Source of the DNA: Opitutia bacterium
GTDB lineage: Bacteria; Verrucomicrobiota; Verrucomicrobiia; Opitutales; Opitutaceae
Length of the DNA: 64,000 nt
Reading direction: 5' to 3'
Assembly: GCA_947461205.1 (NCBI GenBank)
Contig: CANHJG010000008.1
Span: forward strand, 1 to 64,000
Both the position numbers and the translations under genes were made by a program. The notes below the pieces were generated by a model. The model had not been told where the DNA came from and did no database searches. It was given only the letters and a program-made list of their open reading frames with translations. Below are positions 56,901 through 64,000 of this stretch, one piece after another (within the stretch, counting starts at the first letter, position 1; every line of letters starts with the position of its first letter).

Positions 56901-57207
56901 CTCGCCGTGGAATCAAACGGTCGACATTACGCTCCGTCAGGCGATCCCCTTCGGCTGGCGCACGGCTCGCGCCGAGTTGTTCGCCCAGTGCATTAACTTC
57001 GCGAACCTCTTGGACAAGAAATGGGGCCTCGTTGAGGAAGTGCCGTTCACTTACCGCCGCACGGTGGCCGGTGCGATCTTCGATTCGACGACCAACCAGT
57101 ACGCCTATCTGTTCAACGCCAATACGCTCTCGGGTGTGCCGACCGTCGCCGACGATACGTCAACGTCACGCTGGCAGGCCAAGCTGGGCATCACGATCAA
57201 GTTCTAA
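53941..57207 (+). CDS. Oar-like TonB-dependent receptor with carboxypeptidase-regulatory-like domain
   Basis: 1088 aa from the ATG at 53941; a second ATG (53956) also fits. Signal peptide to about FGQG. A CarboxypepD_reg-like beta-sandwich lies at about 30-110 (SGYVIDKQGKAIPGATVSV, GQFNLSGLRIGGPYTV), then an Oar-type plug (RLDSRLTLTS, FRFNSFLIDGVEANDPFG, LEALAAINIELNPYDVRRSNFTGALINAVTKSGSN). A large barrel ends ITIKF with a terminal Phe. Oar-like receptors are believed to import large or peptide substrates or to act in secretion; the substrate here is unknown. Its codon use is less G-biased than that of its neighbours, and a strong terminator follows, which suggests high expression. Confidence 0.93.
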   Translation: MKRSMTMKRVLGGIFALCFATVSALFGQGITTSALSGYVIDKQGKAIPGATVSVVHEPSGTRASAVSRANGQFNLSGLRIGGPYTVSTAGQGLQTDTRKDVYLDLGQALELSITLGSDVVKLDAFTVTGERETTFGAGRMSAGTNFTDSEIQNVASIRSDVQDIARLDSRLTLTSLDQGGQLSAQGQNFRFNSFLIDGVEANDPFGLNSNGVSSLRGPIPLEALAAINIELNPYDVRRSNFTGALINAVTKSGSNTFSGSATYEMTNEDYRGKNPRTGLKESFDERRYVYTLNGPILKDKLFFAFSYEDTQRESVSPSAGFIFNAASLALVDQVIAKTKALGYDAGSLAAAGGNIAFQKTTLGKIDWNISDSHRLAVTYRKNEGSSPIFAGVTSTTGTSLSNNWYDQPRNNDSYTAQINSQWTADLRTEVSYNYSKYAASPLNRGTPFPAIGIGGLTGTRTDTGATATGFLNFGTEFSRQLNFLNTKEKTYKVSADYSLGNHTLTAGTELSEISYDNRFLQAYYGSYTFNNSTAFGTTPARTGVENYLAGLPTAYTDAQPFPGNTIDQVFAKWTYKGYAFFMQDTWRPTQALTVIGGLRYDLPTTSNPPPYNAGFSNAFGFRNDTTNDGNASVSPRVGFNYRLPTDRKTEVRGGLGIFSGRTPTVWLGNAYQNAGTAYTITVNTNGNNQPALQFQPDVTKQPIPSGTPPIPNINVTDPNFKNPTLWKGNLALDHQLPFGGLVATLEVTATKVDQGLFVEFLNFQTATTGATTLPDGRIRYAGNVTPNYNTNAAPNNTTTFPQTNVLGRRRIAAYGDVYRIKNTSEGHSEDFTLAINRPWKNKWSAGVSWTRGSATEVSPMTSSTAGSLFTTRAIVNPNEDIASTSNTQTRDKIVARYTKQFEFFKKWPTTVSAVYEGRTGRTYSWVFQGDANGDGFAGNDLLYVPTGPTDPKVRWINTAERDAFLAFAQDSGLSKYAGQIAPRNSEHSPWNQTVDITLRQAIPFGWRTARAELFAQCINFANLLDKKWGLVEEVPFTYRRTVAGAIFDSTTNQYAYLFNANTLSGVPTVADDTSTSRWQAKLGITIKF

Positions 57208-57237
57208 GTCCCGCCCCAGGTCGGACTCCGCTTTCGA

Positions 57238-57267
57238 GGCGGCTGCGGCCACGCAGCCGCCTTTTTT
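57238..57267 (+). terminator. Rho-independent terminator after the TonB receptor
   Basis: A 10-bp perfect stem GGCGGCTGCG/CGCAGCCGCC with tetraloop GCCA, then six T residues, beginning 31 bp after the stop codon at 57207. Confidence 0.92.
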
Positions 57268-57325
57268 GCGGCCGGATGGCGCGGTGCGTTGACCTCCCGC
57301 CGATTTCCGGCGGTGCTTTTCCCCT

Positions 57326-59470
57326 GTGAGAGAACCAGGTTCCCAGCCGCATCCGAGTGCTCCCGTTTCGACGCGCCGCGTCAGGTGGGCGGCCGTGGGG
57401 TTGGTCGCGGCGGGACTCGCCGCCTACCACAACAGCTTCTCGGTTCCCTTCGTGTTCGACGATATTCCGGCCATCGTTGAAAACGCCTCGATCCGGAACC
57501 TGTGGCCGCTGGGCGACGTGCTCGCACCGGAGACGCACGGCGGCGTGACCACCAGCGGCCGCCCGGTCGTTAATCTCTCCCTCGCCCTCAACTACGCGCT
57601 CAGCGGGAGCGCCGTGGGGGGCTACCACGCGGCGAATCTCGCGATCCATCTCGTCGCGGGCCTCGTGCTCTTCGGGCTCGTACGGCGGACGCTGTTGACG
57701 CCCGGGCTGCGGGACCGTTTCGGGGCCGCCGCACTGCCGCTGGCGTTCTGCACCGCCGCGCTGTGGCTGCTGCATCCGCTGCAGACGGAATCGGTCACCT
57801 ATGTCGTGCAACGCGCCGAGTCGTTGGTCGGGCTGTTTTTCCTGCTCACGCTCTATTGTTTTGTCCGCGGGGCCGGGCCGGACGGGCGGACCCGGTGGAT
57901 GGTCGGAGCGGCGGTGGCCTGCGCCTTGGGCATGGCGACGAAGGAGGTCATGGTATCCGCTCCGCTGATCGTGTTGCTCTATGACCGCACATTTCTGGGC
58001 GGAACGTTTCGCGCGGCCTGGGCGGCGCGGGCGCGTTGGCACGGGGTCTTGGCGGCCACGTGGGTGCTGCTCGGGGTGTTGGTGGTGGGCACGGCGGGCC
58101 GCGGCGGCACCGCCGGATTCGGCACGGCGGTTTCCTCGTGGAGCTACGCGCTGACCCAGTGCCGCGCGATCACGTCCTATCTCGGGCTCAGTCTCTGGCC
58201 TCATCCGCTGGTGTTCGACTACGGGCTCGGCACGGTGCGGGAGCTGAGGACGGTGCTGCCGCAGGCGTTGCTCGTGGTAGCGCTGCTGGCGACCACGGTC
58301 GTGCTCGTCGGGCGGCGCCCGGCGGCGGGATTTCTCGGCGCGTGCTTCTTCGCGTTGCTCGCCCCGAGTTCGAGTTTCGTGCCCGTGGTTACCCAGACGA
58401 TGGCGGAACACCGGATGTATCTGCCGCTCGCCGCCGTGATCACCGCACTGGTGCTCGCTGCCTATGCCTGGGCAGGCCGGCGCAGTGGCTGGCTGTGGGC
58501 GGGCGTCGCGCTCGTCTGCCTCGGGGCGACCGTCGCGCGCAATCGGGACTACCGGAGCAACCTGGCGATCTGGTCGGACACGGCCGCGAAGCTCCCCGGC
58601 AACGCCCGGGCCCACAATAACCTCGGGCAGGCGCTGTTTCGCGCCGGGCGCATCCAAGATTCCGTGACGAGCTACCGCGCGGCGCTGCGCCTGCAGCCCA
58701 ACTACCCCGAGACCCACTACAATCTCGGTGTTTCGCTCGCGCAATTGGGCGCGCTGCCGGAGGCGATTGAGCACTACGAGGCCGCGCTGCGGCTCCAGCC
58801 CGACTATCCCGCGGCGCACAACAATTTCGCCAACGCCCTCGTGCGGGCGGACCGCGTGCCCGAGGCGTGGCACCATTACGAAACGGCGGTGCGGCTCGAT
58901 CCGGCCTTCGCGGAAGCCCACGGCAATCTGGGCAACGCGCTGCTGCAGAACGGTCAGGCCGAAGCGTCGGTCGGGTGCTTCACGCGGGCTTTGGCCCTGA
59001 AACCCGAGTCCGCGGAATCCCATTACAATCTCGGCAATGCCTATGCCGCGCTGCACCGCATGCCCGCGGCGCTCGCGGAATATCGCGCGGCGCTGCGCCT
59101 CCGGCCCGACTATGCCGATGCCCACGTGAACGCGGGCAACGCCTTGTTGCAGCTCGGTCGCGCCGGCGAGGCCGTCGCCGCCTACGAGCGTGCCGTTGCC
59201 CTGCGGCCGGATCTGGCCGTCGCCCGGTTCAATCTCGCCTCGGCCCTGCTCGATCTCGGTCGCTGGGCGGACGCAGTCCCTCACCTTGAGCGCTCGCTCG
59301 GGCTGGACCCGCAGTCGCCGGATAGCCATCGCGCGCTCGGGTTTGCGCTCGCCCAGCTGGGCCGCGGGCGCGAGGCGATCCCCCACTACGAAGCTGTCCT
59401 CCGTGCCGATCCCGCCGACGCAGAGGCCCGGCGGGCGTTGGCGGAGTTGCGGCCGGCGCCGCCCCGGTGA
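57326..59470 (+). CDS. TMTC-like membrane protein with eight TPR repeats
   Basis: 714 aa from a GTG. About ten TM segments fall in residues 20-425, with the motif FVFDDIPAIVENASIRNL near the N-terminus (Asp pair after TM1), HPLQTESVTYVVQRAESL, GMATKEVMVSAPLIVLLYDRTF and VTQTMAEHRMYLPLAAV, an order typical of the TMTC/GT-C-like proteins. Eight TPRs follow (about 445-705), each with the pattern AHNNLGxALxxxGRxxEAxxxYxxALRLxPxxAE. In animals TMTCs are O-mannosyltransferases; in bacteria the function is not established. A tail-to-tail decayed paralogue occupies the next 2.2 kb. Confidence 0.9.
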   Translation: MREPGSQPHPSAPVSTRRVRWAAVGLVAAGLAAYHNSFSVPFVFDDIPAIVENASIRNLWPLGDVLAPETHGGVTTSGRPVVNLSLALNYALSGSAVGGYHAANLAIHLVAGLVLFGLVRRTLLTPGLRDRFGAAALPLAFCTAALWLLHPLQTESVTYVVQRAESLVGLFFLLTLYCFVRGAGPDGRTRWMVGAAVACALGMATKEVMVSAPLIVLLYDRTFLGGTFRAAWAARARWHGVLAATWVLLGVLVVGTAGRGGTAGFGTAVSSWSYALTQCRAITSYLGLSLWPHPLVFDYGLGTVRELRTVLPQALLVVALLATTVVLVGRRPAAGFLGACFFALLAPSSSFVPVVTQTMAEHRMYLPLAAVITALVLAAYAWAGRRSGWLWAGVALVCLGATVARNRDYRSNLAIWSDTAAKLPGNARAHNNLGQALFRAGRIQDSVTSYRAALRLQPNYPETHYNLGVSLAQLGALPEAIEHYEAALRLQPDYPAAHNNFANALVRADRVPEAWHHYETAVRLDPAFAEAHGNLGNALLQNGQAEASVGCFTRALALKPESAESHYNLGNAYAALHRMPAALAEYRAALRLRPDYADAHVNAGNALLQLGRAGEAVAAYERAVALRPDLAVARFNLASALLDLGRWADAVPHLERSLGLDPQSPDSHRALGFALAQLGRGREAIPHYEAVLRADPADAEARRALAELRPAPPR

Positions 59471-59477
59471 TCCGGCG

Positions 59478-61697
59478 CTAACGACCGAGCAGCCCGCGCA
59501 CCGGGGCGAGGTGGCATTGGGTGTCACCGTAGTCGGGGCGGATGCGCCACGCAGCTTCACACGCGCGGCCGGCTTCCGCGAGGCGGTCGAGGCGCGCATC
59601 CGCAATGCCGAGGTGGTGGTGGGCCTCGGCGTCGTTGGGCGCAAGGCGAACGGCGGTCTCGTAGTGGGTCAGCGCTTCCGCGCCCCGGTGGGTGTCGATG
59701 AGTGCGTTCCCGAGCTTGTAGGGGAGGTTGGCGTCGGCGGGCGCGAGGCGGAGGGCAGCTTCGTAGGCCGCGAGCGCGTCCGCGAACCGGCGCGTGGCCG
59801 CGAGGGCGTTGCCAAGGCAAAAGTGCGCGGCGGCGTGGACCGGGTCACCGGCGAGCACGGTCCGATCGTACTCGGTGGCGGCTTCAGCGTCTCCGGCCGC
59901 GACCAGGGCGCCGGCCCTCGTCGTACGCAACTCGGAGTCGTCGGGTGCCCGCGCAGCGCCGCCGCGTAGTGGGGCAGGGCCTCGGCGAAGCGCGACCGCT
60001 CGCGAGTGCTGCCGCCAGGTTGAAGCGCGCGTCGGTGTAGTCGGAGCGCAGCCGAAGGGTGGCTGCGTAGCGGGCGATGGCCTCGTCGACCCGGCCCAGA
60101 CGAAAAAGCGCGACCCCGTGGTTGTAGGCGAACGGCGGGTCCGTGGGTTTCAGGCGCTCGGCCTCGACGGAGTGGGGGAGGGCGGCCGCGCCGCGACCGG
60201 CGCGACCGAGCACGATGGCCAGATTGTGGTGGGTCCGGGCTTCGGTCGGCACGAGCCGGCGCGCGTGCCGGTCGTGCAGGATCGCCTCCTCGAGGCGGCC
60301 GAGTTCGGCCTAGGCCTCCGGGAGACCCTGGCGCGCCCGGGCATTGTCCGCGAGTTGCTCCACGGTCTTGCTCCACCGCGCGAGGTGGCTGCGATCGTCG
60401 TGGTTGCGCCGCGCCGTCCCGCCTCCGTAGGCCACGGCGACCACCGCTACCCACGCCAGCGCCTGCCGCCCGATCAGGCGGTGCGCGCCCAGCACGCCGG
60501 CGGCGACGATCGCGGCGAGCGGCAGATCCATCCCGTGTTCGACCATCATTTGGATCCTGCCGGGCGCCAGCGAGGTGGGCGCTAGAATGCCGAAGCACTA
60601 GGCTCCGGCCAAGCCGAGCGTGGGTTTTCGCCCCAGTAAGAAAACGGTGCCGGCGACCAGCGGCAGGACGACGGCGGCAAACGGGACCACCTCGCCGGCC
60701 GCTCCACCCGGAACGTGCCGTATTCGAAGACCAGCGGATGGGGCCACAGCGCGAGCTGAAGATAGCGGGCGACCGCTTGGAATTGTGTAAGTGGATACGC
60801 CCACCGCGGCACGCCCACGCCGAAACCGACGGTGCCGCCGCGGTTGCCGCCCGTGCTTAGCACCCGCGCGGCGAGCAACACCCAAGTGGCCCTGAGCGCC
60901 CCGTAAAACCCGCCGCGCTCCCGCCACGCCGCGCGCCACGAGCCGGCGACAAACGTGCAGTCGTAGAGGCAAACGAGCAGCGGCGCGGTGGCCATCACCT
61001 CATTCGTGCCCATGCCGAGGGCACAGGCGGCGACCGCCCCCCCGAGCCACCGCCGCCGGGCGTCCTCCGGGCTATCCGCCGCGGTGCCCCGTGCGAAGGC
61101 ATAGAGCGCGAGCCGATCGAAAAAACCCATGAGCGACTCCGCGCGTTGCACGGTGTAGGTCACGGCCTGGGTTTGCAGGGGATGCAGCGCCCACTCCGTG
61201 GCGATGATAAACGCCCAGCCGCCGGCGGCGTCGCCGTACCGCGCGCGCCAGCCGGGGCGCACCAGGGTGCGGCGCATCAGGCCGAAGCGCAGCAGGGCGG
61301 AGGCCGCAGGGGTGAGCAGGTTCACCGCGGGGTAACTCCCGACCGCCGTGCCGCTCACTGTGTAGTTGAACACTAATGACAGATGCAGCACGGGGCGTCC
61401 GCTCACCGTCAACCCGCCCTCCGCCGGCGGGCGCAACACGTCCGCCAGCGGCCAAAGCCGCCGGATCGTCGGGTTGGCCGTGATCGCCGGCCCGTCGTCG
61501 TAATCGAACGGCGCGCCGAGGCTGTGGGCGTAGGCCGCGAGAACGGCGGTCACCCGCCCCGCGCCGATGGGCAGGATCGGCGCCCCGGCGGGTGCCGGTG
61601 GTGGCGGGGCGGACGGCGTGGTGGGTGGGGTCGTGTTTACCTGTGGGTTCGCCCGACCGTCGGCCGCGCGCGGGGTGATTCCAACGCTGGAATTCAC
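59478..61697 (-). pseudogene. Decayed paralogue of the TMTC-like TPR protein
   Basis: In minus orientation it starts at a GTG (61697) and matches the intact neighbour block by block: FDYDDGPAITANPTIRRLWPL, HPLQTQAVTYTVQRAESLMGF, LGMGTNEVMATAPLLVCLYD, WPHPLVFEYG. Near 60700 the frame shifts. The continuation (GEVVPFAAVVLPLVAGTVFL) reaches TAG at 60598-60600, resumes as CFGILAP...MMVEHGMDLPLAAI, reaches a second TAG at 60310-60312, and goes on with TPRs (ARTHHNLAIVLGRAGRGAAA; PFAYNHGVALFRLGRVDEAI). Near 59930 a second shift returns to the first frame, which ends at 59478. Two frameshifts and two nonsense codons make it non-functional as a whole. Confidence 0.88.
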
Positions 61698-62034
61698 CGG
61701 ACACTCTGACGGTCTGAGTTTCGCGTCATATGTGTTTGGTGACGTTTTCTCCGAGCTATTTCGGGATGCGTCGCGCCGCGGCCACTACGGTGGCCCGCGG
61801 GGCGATATCCGCGCCGAAATCCCCGGGCCCACAGGGCCTTTCTTCGGAGGTTTGGTCCCGGTTTCAGAGGCGAAACGCGCCCCGGCCGGCGCCCGGCCCC
61901 GGCTTTTCCCTCCGGGCCAAGTTCGCCGGGCCCCGGCAAGCCAAAAATCACGGAAAAATTCACGCGGTTCTTACGACAAACCTATTGACGGGAAACGGGG
62001 CGAGTCCCATCCGTTGTGGTCGTTGCGAGGGGGG

Positions 62035-62052
62035 ACCACTGCCTGTAGTGGT
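62035..62052. promoter_or_regulatory. Inverted repeat at nrdB promoter (candidate operator)
   Basis: ACCACT-GCCTGT-AGTGGT, perfect 6-bp arms with a 6-bp spacer, abutting the proposed -35 element. A regulator bound here would block the polymerase. It is not a typical NrdR box. Confidence 0.35.
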
Positions 62053-62080
62053 TAGCAAGGCGTCAATAAGTTCTGATAAT
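62052..62080 (+). promoter_or_regulatory. Candidate sigma-70 promoter of nrdB
   Basis: TTAGCA (62052-62057, 4/6 match to the -35) is 17 bp from GATAAT (62075-62080, 5/6 match to the -10), in a locally AT-rich patch 100 bp upstream of the nrdB start. It is the best promoter-like pair in this gap. Confidence 0.4.
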
Positions 62081-62182
62081 TTTTGATCGCCAGCGACCGC
62101 CGTGCAGCAAAGACACCCTTCCTCACGCCACCTCCTCCTTCTGCCCCACCTTCGTTTCCGTCTCTTTTCCTTCTCCGGTTCC

Positions 62183-63268
62183 ATGCAAAAAATCTTCCAA
62201 GTCGGCTCCAAAACTTTCGTCCTCGATCAGAAAAAAGCCGAGGCCGCGTTTGCCGCCAAGAAAGTCATCAATGGTCGCCAGACCATGTGCTTCAACCTCC
62301 TCCCCCTCAAATACCAGTGGGCCTACGATCTTTACCGCACGATGAAGGCCAACCACTGGGAGCCCGAGGACATCCCGATGGGCAAGGACATCGAGCAATG
62401 GCGCGATGAGAAGACCGTTTCCGAGGTCGAGCGTTGGATCATCCGCATGGGCATCGGCTACTTTTCGGCCGCCGAGGGTATCGTCGGTGACAACATCCAG
62501 CATGTCGTCCGCGAACTCGTCACCGCCCCCGAGCTCAAGCTCGTCCTGGGTCGCCATGCGCACGAGGAGAACATCCACGCCGACTCCCTGCTCTACATGA
62601 TCGCCTCCCTCGGCATCAACCCGCACGAGTGCGAGGCGATGTTCGAGGATGTCCCGACGATCGTCCGCAAGAACGAGTTCGTCACTCGCGTCTCCCGGTC
62701 CCTCCGCCGCGACCTCGATCTCACCCAGCCCGAGAACAAGAAGCTGCTGGCGAAAAACATCTTCGTTTTCGGCCAATGCATGGAGGGCACCCAGTTTTAC
62801 GGCCTCTTCGGCATGGTCCTCTCGCTTTACCGCCAGAACAAGTTTCCCGGCATCGGCCAGATGTTCCGCTACACGCTCCGCGATGAGTCCAACCATATCG
62901 AGGTGTTCCGCAATCTCTTCATGGATCTCATCGAGGAGAACCGCGAGATCTGGACCGCCGAGTTCAAGGAGGAGCTGCGCGCCCTCATGGCCGAGGCAAT
63001 CCAGCTCGAAAAAGAGTTTATCCGCGACTGCCTGCCCGTGAACGCCGTCGGTCTCGCGATCGACGAGTTCGTCACCTATATCGACTACATCGCCGACCGC
63101 CGCCTCGAGGGCGTCGGTCTCGCCCCGCTCGCCGCCGGCGTCAAGAACCCGCTGCCGTGGCTCGCCGAGATGATGGACATCAAGAAAGAGCAAAACTTTT
63201 TCGAGGGTCGCGTCACCGAATATCAGAAAGCCTCCTCCCTCAACGTCGCCCACGACGACGATCTCTGA
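62183..63268 (+). CDS. nrdB: Ribonucleotide reductase small subunit, class Ic-like (no radical tyrosine)
   Basis: 361 aa from the ATG at 62183, preceded by a CT-rich leader (CTCTTTTCCTTCTCC) with no Shine-Dalgarno sequence. Metal ligands: E98 (FSAAEGIVGDN, Glu where Ia/Ib enzymes have Asp), E129 and H132 (HEENIH), E201 (MEGTQFYG), and E235 and H238 (RDESNHIEV). The radical position, four residues after the ligand His (E. coli H118 to Y122), is L136 (HADSL). Glu as first ligand with a non-Tyr radical site is the mark of the class Ic group known from Chlamydia, which uses an Mn/Fe centre in place of a tyrosyl radical. With NrdA it reduces ribonucleotides to deoxyribonucleotides. nrdA follows after 184 bp. 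Confidence 0.95.
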   Translation: MQKIFQVGSKTFVLDQKKAEAAFAAKKVINGRQTMCFNLLPLKYQWAYDLYRTMKANHWEPEDIPMGKDIEQWRDEKTVSEVERWIIRMGIGYFSAAEGIVGDNIQHVVRELVTAPELKLVLGRHAHEENIHADSLLYMIASLGINPHECEAMFEDVPTIVRKNEFVTRVSRSLRRDLDLTQPENKKLLAKNIFVFGQCMEGTQFYGLFGMVLSLYRQNKFPGIGQMFRYTLRDESNHIEVFRNLFMDLIEENREIWTAEFKEELRALMAEAIQLEKEFIRDCLPVNAVGLAIDEFVTYIDYIADRRLEGVGLAPLAAGVKNPLPWLAEMMDIKKEQNFFEGRVTEYQKASSLNVAHDDDL

Positions 63269-63452
63269 GCCGCCCCGCTCCGTTCGCCCGTTCGCCCACC
63301 GTCCGCGTCGTCTCCCCCCGCTTGCATTACCCTCTAGCCGTTCGCCGTCGCTCAGCCTTTCCGGGCTGCGCGACGGCTCGTCTTGTTTTCCACCGGGTCC
63401 TCCCGTTGCTTTGTTCCCTTTCCGTTAACTTCTGCCGCTGTCTTCATCTGCC

Positions 63453-64000
63453 ATGAGCAATCCTTCCCTCGCGCACGACCTCGCCCTCAAGCGCACCGTC
63501 CATACTCCCGTCGAACAGAAGCCCCACTACGCGTGGCGCGACGTCCTCGCCACCGAGGCCATCGAACTCCCGCACGTCATCCTCCTCTGCCCGCACGGCG
63601 AAGAACGCTTCGTCCTCGCCGAGGTCGCGGACACCCTCGGCAAGGCCCTGACCAACGTCCACCTCGCCCGCGGCGAGAAAGACATCTTCACCGACGCCAA
63701 CCGGGCCTGGCTCGCCCGCATCTGCCGCGAGGTCGCCGCCAATCTCGCCGTCCTCTCCCGCACGCAGTCGCCCGTCCGCCTCTCGCTCAACGCCCTCTAC
63801 GAGCTCATTGAGAAGACCCTCGTCGACAACAACGCCTACTTCGTCGCCAAGAGCCTCCTGCTCAACCGCGCCCGCAAGATCTCCGTCGACCGCGATTCCG
63901 TCGCGACGTCCTCCCTCCGTGTCATCCGCCGCAACAACCACGTTGTGCCGTGGAGCGAACAGAAGGTTGAGATCGCCGTCCGCAAGACCTTCCTCTCCCT
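63453..64000 (+). CDS. nrdA: Ribonucleotide reductase large subunit, N-terminal part (3' end outside window)
   Basis: An open frame from the ATG at 63453 to the window edge (182 complete codons, no stop seen). Residues about 30-145 (IELPHVILLCPHGEERFVL, VAANLAVLSRTQSPVRLSLNALYELIEKTLVDNNAYFVAKSLLL) look like a degenerate ATP-cone. A second cone begins at about 158 (RVIRRNNHVVPWSEQKVEIAVRKTFLSL). More than one cone is usual in the Chlamydia-type NrdA that pairs with class Ic NrdB. The catalytic domain lies beyond the window. The 184-bp spacer after nrdB is pyrimidine-rich, and again no Shine-Dalgarno sequence precedes the start. Confidence 0.9.
   Translation, partial: MSNPSLAHDLALKRTVHTPVEQKPHYAWRDVLATEAIELPHVILLCPHGEERFVLAEVADTLGKALTNVHLARGEKDIFTDANRAWLARICREVAANLAVLSRTQSPVRLSLNALYELIEKTLVDNNAYFVAKSLLLNRARKISVDRDSVATSSLRVIRRNNHVVPWSEQKVEIAVRKTFLS

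Larger units (their letters stand above)
61698..62182. other. Intergenic region upstream of nrdB
   Basis: About 485 bp with no supported gene. The left part is GC-rich with GGCCCCGG-type runs. The right part is less GC-rich and contains the inverted repeat at 62035-62052 and the promoter-like pair at 62052-62080. I saw no good match to the NrdR box palindrome. Confidence 0.5.

Noticed and set aside
53875-56916. 1013-codon minus-strand open frame antisense to the Oar-like receptor
   Set aside because: Shadow frame; receptor domains are certain on the plus strand.
61960-62110. NrdR boxes upstream of nrdB
   Set aside because: No pair of ACAcwATATaTwGtGT-like sites; the inverted repeat present (ACCACT/AGTGGT) differs.

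Overview
The window is very GC-rich and densely coded. It looks like a chromosomal segment from a Verrucomicrobiota bacterium of the Opitutaceae type. This is inferred from gene content: an FGly sulfatase, a DUF1080 protein, ThuA-SGNH and FG-GAP secreted proteins, a Gfo/Idh/MocA oxidoreductase beside a sugar isomerase/epimerase, an Oar-like TonB receptor, TMTC-like TPR membrane proteins, and short palindromic repeats with a GGA triloop. No rRNA, tRNA, CRISPR array or insertion sequence was recognised.

Layout. 1-6,900 (minus strand): carbohydrate genes, namely a ThuA/SGNH protein cut by the window edge, an oxidoreductase, a TIM-barrel isomerase, a ManA-like cupin and an FG-GAP protein. 7,000-12,200: a PAS-AraC regulator, a DUF502 membrane protein, rlmN, a broken esterase and a DUF1080 protein. 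12,200-25,800: a spermidine-synthase-like membrane protein, a sulfatase, an MBL hydrolase, a decayed GH28 gene, a response regulator, Dcp, a prolyl oligopeptidase, an esterase, a rhomboid-like pseudoprotease and a YbaK-type deacylase. 26,000-32,300: a B12 locus with methionine synthase split into two genes and a divergent btuB-like receptor whose leader may be a degenerate cobalamin riboswitch. 32,700-37,100: recQ, an M20 peptidase and a chain of small overlapping ORFs ending in an Mrr-like domain.

37,100-52,700 is the most striking region. A secreted protein with two HbpS/GlcG-like domains and a divergent tetraheme cytochrome sit beside a tightly overlapping six-gene operon: flavin/2Fe-2S reductase, cNMP-domain/4x[4Fe-4S] protein, diheme cytochrome b-like membrane protein, membrane-anchored decaheme cytochrome with an 11-cysteine N-terminal domain, outer-membrane beta-barrel, and decaheme cytochrome with an LVIVD beta-propeller. 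Together they could carry electrons between cytoplasm, inner membrane, periplasm and outer membrane. I infer a porin-cytochrome-type conduit of unknown donor and acceptor.

52,700-64,000: an ECF sigma factor, a large Oar-like TonB receptor, an intact TMTC-like gene facing a decayed paralogue tail to tail, and nrdB-nrdA. NrdB has Leu at the radical-tyrosine position and Glu at the first metal ligand, the signature of class Ic ribonucleotide reductase. Three protein genes in the window are clear pseudogenes with several independent lesions each.
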